Assembly: GCA_043720715.1 (NCBI GenBank)
Contig: JAYSSF010000023.1
Span: 1 to 24,722 of the forward strand
Length of the DNA stretch: 24,722 nucleotides
Direction of reading: 5' to 3'
DNA from: JAYSSF01 sp043720715
GTDB taxonomy: Bacteria; Patescibacteriota; Gracilibacteria; Absconditabacterales; Absconditicoccaceae
A program made the translations under genes and the position numbers. Positions 7,746-18,889 of the stretch are shown one piece after another; the first letter of the stretch is position 1; each line of letters begins with the position of its first letter. The notes below the pieces were generated by a model, which saw nothing but the letters and a program-made list of their open reading frames with translations, had not been told where the DNA came from and ran no database searches.

Positions 7746-10700
7746 CTAAATCTGTGTCCATACAACCCTGCGTTCTCATTCAATTTCTTTGAACTCCATC
7801 GCCTTGACCATGATTGGATCGCCAATCTCATATAGCTTCTTCCAGCTTACTCACTCGGGTGCCTGGATGAAGTTTTTGTGTAGGAGTCACTCGACTCCAT
7901 AGACGGTCACGAATAAGCCATAATTATACTTGAGTTTCACATATCATGAGTATTCATTGCCGATCACAAGATCGTCTACAGTAAAGTCATCACTATCTGC
8001 GTCAGTTGCTCATATAGTCTCTCATGCTGAGGAATCGATTATTGGTTCAATGATGACTTCTTTGGTATTATTATTTATTTCTTCCTCTATGGTTTCTTCT
8101 GCTTTCTTGTCTCCTCCAAGTCCTGATAGGTCTGGTGTCCGACTCGTCTGGTAATTTGTCGGCACTTGTTCTCGAGGTTTTTTATTTTCTTTCTCGTCAT
8201 CGCGAGGAGGCACGACGTGGCGATCCACTACGTCTCATTCGGTAATAATCTCTTTATTTTCCTTAACTCACTGGATTGTATCAAAAGGCATTCATCCTTT
8301 AGGGCTTCCTTCTGTCGCCACGCTATCGCTTGTTCATGCCGACACAGTCGGTACAATAACGGCAGTCGATGGAATCTCAATTCCTGCAAACTCTGGAGCT
8401 GATAGAATTTCTTTCGCTGAAAGAACCATATTATTAATCTGCTCTTTTCTGATTTCTCCGGCTTTATACTCTCATAAATATTCCTCTTCTCAGGGATTCA
8501 CTATTGTTCCGCTTTTACTCCCCGATTTATCTGCTACTAGCTTTTCTTTGGCTGCTTTGGCCTCAGCCTTTGCCTTTTCCATGACTTTTTCTGCCATGGT
8601 AAACTTCTTCTCTGCCCAAGCTTTCATCAGCGCTTCGAGCTCTAGACGTGGCATCGCATAACGCTGACGTGATTGCTCACGAACCTTAGCCTTGACCGCC
8701 TCGAAGTCTTCATACTTGACGAAGTCAGCCGTCTTCATACTAAAAGGATCTGACACCATCCCGTTGATCATGAGTTTGGCGTAACATCTACGGTTCGGGA
8801 GCGAGAGAAAATCGTTGGTACTCGCCATACCCTTGAACTGCTGCGACATAATCTCGGCATCATCCTTACCAATACGGTTACACACAATGGTACCCACATT
8901 ACCAAAGATCGCGTTACGCACGAGCTCGTCAATCTGCGAGATATACTGGTTGGCCATGATGAGCGCAAGCTTATATTTACGAGCCTCGGACAAGATGGTA
9001 GCAAATGACTCAGTAGCAAAGTTCTGGAACTCATCGATATAGAGGTAGAAATCTCTACGCTGACTCTCGTCGATGTCTGCCCTACTCATCGCGTCGATTT
9101 GGATCTTGGATGCGATGAAACTTCCGATCATGGCCATATTATCTTCACCGACTTTACCTTTGGATAAATTGATCAAGATGATTTTACCTTCATCCATCAT
9201 CTTACGGAAGTTCATCTTGGTCTTACTCTGACCGAAGATATTACGCACAATCGTGGAACTGGTAAACTGCCCTACCTTATTGGCAATCGGAGCAATAGCC
9301 TCTTCGCGCTGTTTCGGTTGAAATTTATCAAACTCATCACGCCAAAACTTCATCAAGATAGGATCTTTGACATAGGCAAGAATCTCTTCTCTATAGTTAT
9401 CATCAGTGAGCATGCGGATCAGATCGAGGAATGTTGCTCCTGGATATTCAAGCAGTGACAAGATTACATTACGTAGGATGTATTCCAGTCTTGGTCACCA
9501 TGAAGTACCAAACATCTTCTTGAAGATACCCACAATACCAGATGCGATCAGTGGCTTCTCCTCAGGCTTTTCATATTCAAAAACATTGAATCATACAGGG
9601 AATTCACGATCTGCAACATCAAATAATACTACATCGTTGGTACGATAACTGGGCACTTGTGAGAGAATATCATCGATCAAATCTCCGTGAGGATCAATCA
9701 CACAGACTCACTTATTCGAGATCATGTCAGACCTCACCATATTGGCGATAAATTTGGATTTACCAGTACCAGTCTGTCCGATGATATACATATGTCTGAG
9801 CTTATCTTCGCGGCGGATACCGAAGATCTTGGAGTCTGACTTATAGTCAGTATATCCTAGGATTGTGAGATCATTCTTATCTGATGTATTATCAAACGAT
9901 GGGACGGTCGTAGGAGCTGGGAGTTTACGATAGGTCGCATATTCCAGATTTGGCACAGCAAACTCCTTGGACATAAAATGGTAAAAATTGACAAACTGAT
10001 TGAGTCACATCGACCTATAGTCGACTGATGATTTGAGCTTAATCGATCATCATTTGAGATATTTGAGATAGACAGATTTGATTGTTCCTGCAAGTTTCTC
10101 TTTGTTTACGGCATTATTGGTCAAGTAGCTATAACATAGCTTCATTTCAACTTGTTGGTTTGCATTATCTTCAGGTTTTCAAATCCCTCCGCCTTCGGCA
10201 CCTCCCTTTATCAAGGGAGAACTTCAAGTTGAGGAATCTCGTGCAATTTTCTTGACTATTTTTCGTGCCTTACCCAAGATTGAACTTGATTTTTTGAATC
10301 TACAACGATAGACAAGATCCATACTCTCATCAGGTCAGACCATATCATACAGAGATAATACATCTTTGAACGGATCCATATATTGCCCATTTTTGATGAA
10401 GTCCGCATCCATTGCGATCTCTTCATCACCGAAGTTAAGATAGGTTTTACTGGTTGGAGGAGTATATTTGATCACCTGAAAGTCTGATGTAGCAAAGTTA
10501 GCAAAATAGATATTCTCCACATACTGCTGAAGTCACGCTGGTACACCGATAATGAGCATGATGGACTGCCTATTACCACTCACAATCAGGTCGATATGCT
10601 GTTTGACACTGACAAAATTTCTCAGTAGTCACTGCCACAGAGCCAAAGCTTGCTCAATATCCTTGAGAGGCTTGAGCTGGATATAAATATAATCAGATGG

Positions 10701-10784
10701 CGCTGACCCAAATCATGTAATCCATCACTGTTGTGCGATGTGATCACCGAGTTGTTGAGCAAGATTAAGAGTTTTGTCGATCAT
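7746..10784 (-). CDS. VirD4/TraD-like ATPase with C-terminal S1-like domain
   Basis: A 1012-aa protein is unbroken when TGA is Gly. An N-terminal region of about 270 residues precedes the motor: Walker A GQTGTGKSKF (about 336-345), a Walker B-like YLYIDEFQNF (D584, E585), and the TraD/TraG-type segment SEARKYKLALIMANQYISQ. The motor family moves DNA or protein through type IV secretion or related machines. No membrane helix is evident, unlike classical VirD4. An Ala/Lys/Glu-rich helix and a low-complexity linker follow, then about 80 residues (IGNEYSGYVKLKYNYGLFV, GVEGLLHK, YEIGDPIMVKA) that read as an S1/OB nucleic-acid-binding domain. Two dispersed repeats are translated in frame (10181-10220 and 8195-8227). 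The start is the first ATG after an in-frame TAA. Confidence 0.88.
8195..8227. repeat. Partial palindromic repeat translated inside the ATPase gene
   Basis: CGTCATCGCGAGGAGGCACG continues to GTGGCGATCCAC and resembles the left arm of the repeat at 1690. It is read in frame on the minus strand as part of the low-complexity linker before the S1-like domain (about residues 853-863, DRHVVPPRDDE). A clear right arm is not present nearby, although CTGGATTG at 8271 and GTCGCCACG at 8314 echo parts of the family. Confidence 0.55.
10181..10220. repeat. Dispersed repeat (CCCTCCGCCTTCGG type) translated inside the ATPase gene
   Basis: The plus strand reads CCCTCCGCCTTCGGCACC followed by TCCCTTTATCAAGGGAGA, whose second half is a short inverted repeat (TCCCTT / AAGGGA). 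I recall this unit as an intergenic repeat in other bacterial genomes. Here it is in frame in the ATPase N-terminal region, encoding SSPLIKGGAEGGGI between a basic segment (KARKIVKKIARD) and an Asn/Gln-rich stretch. Confidence 0.6.
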
Positions 10785-10915
10785 AAAAGTAATGTGATAC
10801 AAGAGATACAGGTATCTGAACGCTTATTGTGAGAGAAATACAACCACGATAAAACTATATCCATTATACTCCGAAATGTTGAAAATGCAAGTCAAAATTA
10901 GTAATAAAAAATAGA

Positions 10916-10943
10916 TTGACAAGTTATATCATATATTTATATT
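10916..10943 (+). promoter_or_regulatory. Promoter of the SAM methyltransferase gene
   Basis: A consensus TTGACA (10916-10921) and TATATT (10938-10943) are 16 bases apart and lie 33 bases before the ATG at 10976, in the divergent gap shared with the ATPase gene. This is the best -35/-10 match seen in the window. Confidence 0.5.
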
Positions 10944-10975
10944 CTAAACATATTTATTTTTGTAATTTTCACCAT

Positions 10976-11932
10976 ATGGAAGCAAAGTATACCGACGCTG
11001 TCAATCCTGATGATTATATTTCTGGACTAAATAAGCATTTACGAATACCGCAAATTGATACTAAAACATTGGAAGAAATTTCTAAAAAAACCAATGAATT
11101 ATTATTATGATCTTCTGAAAAAGTAAAAATCGTAGATCTTGGATGTGGTCCTGGAAGATTAACAAATAGGATCGCTCAAATTCTTACAGGAAAAGAAGTT
11201 GAAATTCTTGGAATTGATGAGGATGAAAATTTTATCAATAAAGCAAAATCAAAAGCACAATGATTGAATAATATCAATTATCAAGTCTCGGAGCTCCCCA
11301 CATGATGCCCTAGTGCCAATATCTTCTTAAGTTATGGAGTATGGCATCACCTTGATCGTAACGGAGAAAGACAACAACGAAAAGATATGATTTTTGAAAA
11401 TCTCACAGATACATGATCATTATTTATTGGAGATGAATTTGTAGCTGATTATACAGGTAAGAAAAACAGAATATATAATGCAACTTTGCTATATATGAAT
11501 GTGATATGAGATGCTTATCAAATTGCTTGAAATAAAGTAGATGAGCTTGTGAGAATAGAGGTTATGAATCGAGTGGAGGATTTATATGGAAGCTGATATG
11601 GTAAATGAGTCATAGAAGAAAATAATATAAAAATAATAGCTGATAATTGTCTGTATATAAAAAAAATTGTAGAAAATAGCTGATATTCAGAAATAAATTA
11701 TCATATACATAATTTAAATAATACCTGAAATATAAATCATCTAATCTGATTTTTGGTACGAATGACAAAAGAAGCCTATAAGAAATGAATGAGATGTGAA
11801 AGCAGATGAGATTATAAAATATCTACTGATAAACAAATTAAAGAACTTAATCTACTTAAACTCAAGAACAAGTATTTTTCTGGAAACGAGGAAACTTACG
11901 GATGAATGTGATTACTAGAATTTACAAAATAG
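10976..11932 (+). CDS. Class I SAM-dependent methyltransferase
   Basis: The 318-aa protein has motif I KIVDLGCGPGRLTNRI (about 51-66), which binds S-adenosylmethionine, and an acidic end of strand 2 (ILGIDEDENF, D81) that normally holds the ribose. The motif IV position reads SYGVWHHLDR, typical of small-molecule methyltransferases and unlike the DPPY or NPPY of DNA amino-methyltransferases. The C-terminal 150 residues are basic, A+T-rich in codon use, and match nothing I recognise; they may set the substrate. An in-frame ATG at 10916 is rejected because it lies in the -35 element. A terminator follows immediately. Substrate unknown. Confidence 0.82.
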
Positions 11933-11937
11933 AATAT

Positions 11938-11964
11938 CAGCTACCTAGTGTAGTTGGTTTTTTT
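11938..11964 (+). terminator. Rho-independent terminator after the methyltransferase
   Basis: A 7-bp stem CAGCTAC / GTAGTTG (one G-T pair) with loop CTAGT is followed by GTTTTTTT. It begins 6 bases after the methyltransferase stop codon. Confidence 0.8.
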
Positions 11965-12057
11965 ACATCGAAATTATATAAGTTTCAAGCTTGATTTTCA
12001 CATTCACTTCATCATCATACCCTATAGTTTTACAAACCTCATAACTTTACAAATCCT

Positions 12058-13350
12058 ATGTCCTACATCTGCTCCACATGTGACTACGCCTCGACGACTA
12101 AATTATGAAAATGCCCAAGCTGTGGTGAATTTGGGAGTTTCATCGTGAATCCAGAGTATAAGGACAAGAAAAAAGGAAAAGGACAAGGAAGTGAACAAGG
12201 TACAGTCTTGTCAACCAAACATGAGTGAAATCAGACGACCTCATACTCACTCAATCATGCGGAGCTAGAGAGAATCTATCCTGGCTGACTCAGATCCAGT
12301 GGGGTCTACCTGATCGCGTGAGAGCCTGGTATCGGTAAATCGACGATCGTCCTGCAGATCATCCAGTCACTGATCCAGCAACATCCAAGTATCAATGTGT
12401 GTTACTTTACCGGAGAAGAAAGTGTATCACAGGTCAGCGCGAGAGTAGAGAGGATCTTGTGATCTGTACCAGTACAGCTATCAATCTACTATGCGACCAA
12501 TATTCAAGATTGTCTTACTACTGCTGCAAGTGCTGGTTGCAACCTCATGATTATCGACAGTATCCAGATGATAGCGAGTAATGACAGTGATAGTGCTGCA
12601 GGTACACCAGCTCAGGTCAAGGCAGTGTCGGAAGCAGTAGCTCATGACTGCAAATCCAGTGGTCGTACCGCCCTACTGATCGGACATGTGACCAAGTGAG
12701 GTGAGATTGCATGACCCAAATATCTGGAGCATATCGTGGATGTCGTCAGCTATCTGGAGTGAGATAGATATGGACAGTATAGATTTCTCAGAAATAAGAA
12801 AAACAGATATGGCTCAGCAGATGAGACAGCAGTGTTTGAGATGACGAGCGAGTGACTGTCTTCCGTCAAAGATATTGCCAGTATCAACCTGTGACTCATC
12901 CAGACCTGACAAGAATGAACGATCGTGAGTGTGGGACTGGATAGTGGTAGACCCATGGTCGTGTGAGTCGAGTGCCTGTGCACCAAGACCAAGATGAACT
13001 ATGCCAAGAGACTTGCTAGTGGTCGAGACAGTCAGAGGCTCGATCTCATGATTGCGATCATTGAGAAATACTGTAAGATCAATCTCGGTTTCTATGATGT
13101 CTACTGCAATGTACCATGAGAAATAAAGATCCAAGATCACGGTATCGATCTTGCAGTGATTGCTGGGATCATGAGTAGTGTGTCAGGCAAACCAATATGA
13201 TCCAAGATTGCAGTATTGGGAGAAGTCTGACTGGGCTGACAGATCTTACCTACGAAATCTCATAGCAAGAGAATCAAGGAGCTGGAGTGATACGACATTG
13301 TTGACTATCAAACGATCAAGCACGTCAGGCAGTTGAGTCAGTATTTTTAA
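12058..13350 (+). CDS. radA: DNA repair protein RadA
   Basis: RadA is a RecA-like ATPase that drives branch migration and processing of recombination intermediates. The 430-aa product has all parts in order: an N-terminal zinc finger (C5, C8, C19, C22), Walker A GEPGIGKST (88-96), Walker B LMIIDSIQ (163-170), the RadA signature KNRYG (248-252) and a C-terminal Lon-like domain. HVTKGGEIAGPKYLEHIVD is also typical. Size is near the family norm (about 450). Conserved glycines such as the first one of Walker A are TGA. The coding density and richer G+C resemble dnaX, marking it as resident housekeeping DNA. No Shine-Dalgarno sequence precedes the ATG. Confidence 0.96.
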
Positions 13351-13410
13351 CAATATTGGGTCAAAATACGCTTGCAAACAAGGCCTAAATCTGTGTTATA
13401 TACTGTGAAA

Positions 13411-14307
13411 ATGCCTACAACTTCAATCAATAATCTCCTCCTTCAAGCATACGAATATATCTGAGAAGATCATACATTTTTGAGGTTAACAACAATTAGT
13501 ACGATCGTCCATAGTATGATCTTCGTAGTGATTGTGTTGTATAATATCATACAAATACTAAAGGCAAAAAATGAGCGGGGAAGTGTAATTATGAATGAAG
13601 TTACATCAGCTATTAAAGAATTAATCAGTATTGATTGATTTTGGCTATGGTGATTACTTATAGCATTGGTTTTATTAATTTGATATGTTATCTTACCCCC
13701 CATAGGAGAAGCAGCGATGATCTATCATCTCGAGAAATCATTTAACAACAAATCAGGCTCATCATTTTCCCACGGACTAAAAAAATTCTTTGTTATGCTT
13801 GAGCGGAACAGTATATTGAGCCTAATATCAACATCAAGTCGACTTATTGTTGTCTCAAGAATATGGCTAATGGATATTATAACTCAACCCCTTGTTATCA
13901 TTATTTTAATAATTTACTCAATAATTATCTTTGGCACAATAATTCTTACTCCTTATGTAAAATTTAAGCTTGTCGTCGAGCAGGAGAAGTTTGGAACTGC
14001 AATCAAAGAGAGTGTCCTTCTTGCAGTGTCGCAACCTGTAGTTACATTGAGATTAGTACTTATTTCTCTCATTCTTAATCTGAGAATTATCTTCAATATT
14101 GTTGTACTTGTATGAGTTCCTGGTGTCATCTTCTATCTCGCATATATGCTTAATCTCCACCAAACTACCGCTTTCTATGCTATTCTTGCGATTGTTATTG
14201 TCACATTGTTTCTCCTTATTGCGTATATCAATAGCATCATTGAGGCATTTTTTATGACATATTGGTATCTTGGATATCGTATGATCGAGCCCGAGTCTCG
14301 TATCTAA
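13411..14307 (+). CDS. Polytopic membrane protein of unknown function
   Basis: The 298-aa product has about six strongly hydrophobic segments: after residue 29, near 80, near 155-180, near 205-225 (VTLRLVLISLILNLRIIFNI), near 230-245 and near 255-275. Charged loops between them include VEQEKFGTAIKES. The overall look is of a DUF-type glycerophosphoryl-diester or 'membrane domain' family with paired long helices, but no signature residue allows assignment. The ATG lies just 6 bases after a TATACT sequence, so the transcript could be nearly leaderless. The PBP gene follows 92 bases later on the same strand. Confidence 0.8.
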
Positions 14308-14399
14308 ACTCTCCTTGACTTGAAAATGATCATATGATCAGTAAATTATGAGCAAACCTTACGAACTTTATGAATCTTTAAACCTTATAAACCAAAGTA

Positions 14400-17300
14400 A
14401 TGCATAACATCCCATGAATCCAAAAAAAATCATTTGGTAGCAGCAGCCCAAAGCCATCACGCTTCACGACATCCAATCAATTTAAAAATACAAGCTACTC
14501 ACGTCGTCGCAGATCGTGATTTAATTTTAACTCATTCAAATGACTATGATGACGGTGATCGAGTAAGTTATTGTGGTTTGTGTGAATCATCATAGGCTGA
14601 CCACTTCTGATAGCTTTTTGATGGTTTTATATCGCGATTCTCAGTGACCTACCCAATATTGAAGATCTGGAAAAGATGAATAGCTTCTCACAAGCGTCTA
14701 CCATTGTCGATAGGAACAATAAAGATCTGTATAAAATCTTCGAAGAAAATAGACAATATGTCGGTATTGACAAGATCTCTCCGATCCTCCAAGAGGCCAT
14801 TGTCGCTACTGAAGATCAGACGTTTTGGGATAACGCTGGAGTAGATTTTTATGGTATTACGAAGGCTGGTATTATCTGTGTCTTCAGTAGTGGTCAGTGT
14901 CGTGGTGCATCTACCATTACACAGCAGCTCATCAAAAATATATACCTCAGTAATGAGAGATCAATCGTGAGAAAGCTCAAAGAAGTAGTACTTGCGCTTA
15001 AACTCAAATCCGTCCTCGAAAAGCAAGTAAAACAAACCGATCCAACACTCAAGTGAGCAGCGCTACAAGAAGCGGTCAAGAAAAAGGTATTGGAACTGTA
15101 TCTTAATTATATCTTCCTTGGTAATAATAGCTACGGGGCCGAGTCAGCCTCAAACAATTATTTTGCTACTGGAGCACAGCATCTTGATATACTCGAATCC
15201 TCCATTCTGGCGGGTATCCCTCAAGCACCCGGTAGATACAATGTCTATACTAATAGAGATGAAGTCATGTGATATCTCAGTATCATCGACTCACTCACCA
15301 AAGAAGAAATCGAGATTGATACTTTAGGCAGTAAAGAACTCTATCTTAAAGCAAGTACTATCCTCTCCGAGGAGGATGTCAAATGATCTGATGCGAATTC
15401 AGTCCTTGATTATCTCAAAAAATCACTTGAGTTTGAGTATAGCTATGGTAGCGGATCATATACAGTACAATATAAATTATGAAGAAAAGATGAGGTTCTC
15501 GCTCGTATGTATGATACTGAAGTTATCACAAGTGAAGAACTCAAACAAGCAGTAATCGAATGATTTACCTACGAGTTTAAAAAAGCTAAAATCTGACTTA
15601 CGGCGCCACACTTTGTCTTCTGGATCAAAGAGCTTCTTGAGACTCCTGATAATAAATATTTATGAACATTCAATCCGGAGATCTTGTATAAATGATGACT
15701 TACCATCACAACGACATTGGATCTTGATATCCAACAGATGGCAGAAAAGGCTGTCAAAGATAATATCAAATGAATCAATGAGTACGGTGCTGCAAATACA
15801 TCACTCATCCATCTTGATAGTCTGAAAGGAGATATCTTGGCATATGTAGGATCTGCAGATTTTGATAATCTCGATATCAAATGACAAAATGATATGGTCA
15901 GAGCACCTGTCCAACCAGGATCAAGTATCAAACCTCTATGGTATGCTCTGGGGTTTATGAAGCTACCTCTCACACTCGATACGACTATCTTTGATATCAA
16001 TTTTATCATTGGAGATTATGATCCACAGAACGCTGATGGCAAGTTTAACTGACCCATGCCACTACGCAAAGCACTCGCCTACTCGAGGAATATCCCTGCG
16101 GTCAAGATGTACTTTGCCGTATGACAGGAAAATGAGTTTGTAAAATTTGCAGAGTCCATGTGAGTCACATCACTAAAAAAAGATGGAAACTATGGACCAT
16201 CTATGGCAATCTGATCAGCCGAGATGCAGATGCTTGAGCTTGCAAATATGTACGCACATCTATCAGCTCAAGGCAAACCTGGAGTCATCGACCCAATTCT
16301 CGAAATTAAAGCACAAGATGGCACAATCATCTATAAAAGAACTACTGAGCAACAAACCCAAGTTATCCCATCATGAGTTGCGTATCTCTTGTGGAATATC
16401 CTCTCCGATCCTAAAAACCTCCCTTCTGACTGGGTGAGCAGATTTACCTTCCCAGGGATTGGCTTCGCTCATAAGACTGGTACATCCAATATTAGAACCA
16501 AAGATGGCAAAAGAATGGCAAAAGATGGTCGGTTAGCTACCTATACACCAAGTAAGGTGACACTATTTTGGGCTGGTAATACAACTCCTAAAGCACTCAA
16601 TGCCAATGCATTCTGATGATGGATGAATAATGCAACATGGAAGCAATTCTGGTGAGACCTCAAAAAATGATGATACCTTACTGACGAAAGCGTAGCTGAA
16701 ACTGAAGTAAAAAAAGTAACTATTGCTAAGAATTCTGGTAAACTTGCAAGTGCCTCAACACCAGAATCATATCAGATCAGTACGCTCGCATATATCAATA
16801 CAGCGCCTACTCAGTATGACAATGGTGCCAAAGAAATCCAAATCGATAGTCTGTGTTATGGTAAGGTATCTGATCTCACGCCACTGGAAGATATTGTACC
16901 ATGATATATCAGTCAGATCACCTCGTTTATGCCTAATAACATGGATCTTCAGGATATCCTCAATTATGCATGAGCAAACCAAGACACAACTGATGGTAGC
17001 TGATGAGTGTCATATAGCCTGTTTGCTTCTGAGCCTACGCAGATCTGTACTGAGAGAGGCTGACTGAGTGGTGATGTGTTGGGTAGTGGAGATAATCTGA
17101 CTGGATCAAAGTGATGGGACACATGAATTGGATGAAAGCTGACTATCGTAAAACCAGCGAATAATGTGTCAGTATCTAATAATTTTGTTCTACGATATAC
17201 AGCGAATATCAAAGCTCCAGCATCAGTGGAAGTCGTTGTCAATGGAAATAGCGCAGGGACCTACCAATACTCAACAAATACGATCAATGACACGAAGACA

Positions 17301-17675
17301 ATCAATGTTACTGGAGCTCAGGTAGGAACTACTCACACCATCATCGTCAAAATTACTGACGCACTATGAGCTATAATCCAAAAATCGATCGATGTCAAAA
17401 TCCAATGAACCGACAATAGGCCTCCATATATTCTCAGGCCCAATACACAAGTAGTAAATAATGGATGAACATACACTGTGACTCTCGTATTCTCAGATCT
17501 GGATAGTAGTGTTAAGTGATGAGTTATCACACAATGAGGCAAACAACTTACAAGCTTTGAGTGATCTGTTGTAAATTTCTCCACCACAAGCATCGATCTA
17601 GTATGATTTAGCGTGAGCGACTTCTACGACAATATCGGCGAGTGAACGGTCGAGATCAGTCAGTACGTTAAATAA
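14400..17675 (+). CDS. Class A penicillin-binding protein with long C-terminal extension
   Basis: Class A PBPs polymerise lipid II (GT51 domain) and cross-link peptidoglycan (transpeptidase). The 1091-aa product has a Ser/Arg-rich cytoplasmic tail, one membrane helix (about 62-80), GT51 motifs EDQTFW (catalytic E138) and GASTITQQLIKN, then transpeptidase motifs SSIK (S508-K511), SRN (562-564) and KTGTS (from K692). Beyond about residue 770 comes an extension of over 300 residues: a linker with two cysteines and two beta-rich, Ig-like repeats (VKPANNVSVSNNFVLRYTAN and NRPPYILRPNTQVVNNGGTY). Such domains probably bind the cell wall or a partner outside the cell. The preceding frame ends in TAATG with this start. 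Many glycines are TGA, so it is normally seen as fragments. Confidence 0.93.
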
Positions 17676-17758
17676 AAAAATAATAGTAACATCATCCGAT
17701 ACCTTCTGGTTTTATCATCCGTCCCACAGGGATTCGTTTCACTTCACATCTTTCTTTC

Positions 17759-18844
17759 ATGGCTCCATCCATCCTACAAGTAGTCCTCATCGTCTCCGGA
17801 GCAGTCTTTGCTCTGATGGCGATTGATGCATACAAAAGAGGTAAGATGGCACTCATTCATTTTGTGATATTTGGATTGGGCTGACTGGCTGTAGGTTGGT
17901 CAGTGATTGATGCAAGTATCCTCACCAGAGTTGCAAAATTGTTTGGTGGAAGCACTGCTCCTACCGACGTACTTGTATATCTGGCTATCATCTTCCTTGT
18001 CTATAGTTATTTTGAGCTCATGCACAAGATCACCAAGGATAACTATGAATACACCAGACTCATCACTGAACTTGCAATCACGTCAGCATCCATCCCCTCC
18101 TCATATGACAACAAATGACCCAGGGATGACTACATGTTCCTCGTCAAATGATACAACGAAGGCAAGATCCTCGGTACGACACTGAGTGAAATCATCGAGG
18201 CAGGATATCATAAGATCTTGTTTGTCAACGATGGATCGAGAGATAATACTATCAGTGAAATAGAAGCAACTAAAGCTAAATATCCTCATGCTCTCATCGT
18301 GCTCGTATCTCATATGATCAATCGCAGACACGGTGCAGGCAACAAAACCGCGATCGAATTCTTCCGCAGATATGGAGAGCAACTGTGAGTCAAATATGTA
18401 GTCTTCTTCGATGCTGATGGGCAGATGGATATCAAAGATATAAAGATCTTTGAGCAAGAAATCAGTAAACATCCCGAAGTCGATGTGATCCAGTGATCGA
18501 GGTTTATCAAGTGAGGTAAAGCGGAAGCCATGCCTGTGCATCGTCAGATTATCCTCTGGTGAGCAAATATCGTGACACTATTGTTCAATGGGATGAAGGT
18601 CACTGATCCACATAACGGATACAAGCTCTTTAAACTTGCAGCACTGCAAAAAATCACGATCCATACTGATACCACCAGCTACGCCAACGAACTCATCGAT
18701 CAGTACCAAATCCACTGACTCAACTACCGTGAAGTCCCAGTACATATCAGATATACTGACTACTCTCTCCACAAAGGACAAAAATCCTCCAACGCAGTCA
18801 ATATACTCATTGAGCTGATTTATAAGAAGATATTTTTTAGGTAA
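17759..18844 (+). CDS. DUF2304-GT2 fusion glycosyltransferase
   Basis: The 361-aa product starts with three hydrophobic helices (about 5-20, 31-50, 71-90) and the pattern of DUF2304, ending in TRLITELAI. A family 2 glycosyltransferase follows: LVKGYNEGKILGTTL (nucleotide-sugar fold start), FVNDGSRDNT, the metal-binding DADGQ (D218, D220) and GSRF. The HNGYKLF segment near 285 is typical of polyprenyl-phosphate glycosyltransferases. It probably moves a sugar from a nucleotide donor to a lipid carrier at the inner membrane for envelope glycans. DUF2304 and GT2 are usually separate neighbours; here they are one chain. It lies 83 bases after the PBP gene, consistent with a wall-related role. Confidence 0.88.
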
Positions 18845-18889
18845 AAAACCATAAATAGAAAAAAATCTTATTTCATTATTATTATTGAT

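Noticed and set aside
8490..9974. Two separate TraD-like fragments suggesting a frameshifted gene
   Set aside because: The same minus-strand frame runs through TGA codons from 10784 to 7746 without a true stop or frameshift.
10916..10975. Upstream ATG giving a longer methyltransferase
   Set aside because: The added residues coincide with a consensus -35/-10 promoter and look like translated A+T-rich leader.
14326..14400. 24-aa ORF whose stop overlaps the PBP start as TAATG
   Set aside because: Too short and without recognisable features; it could be a leader peptide, but chance is as likely.
14676..17369. Series of short ORFs that look like a pseudogene of a penicillin-binding protein
   Set aside because: They are pieces of one intact gene separated by TGA glycine codons; no TAA or TAG interrupts 14400-17675.
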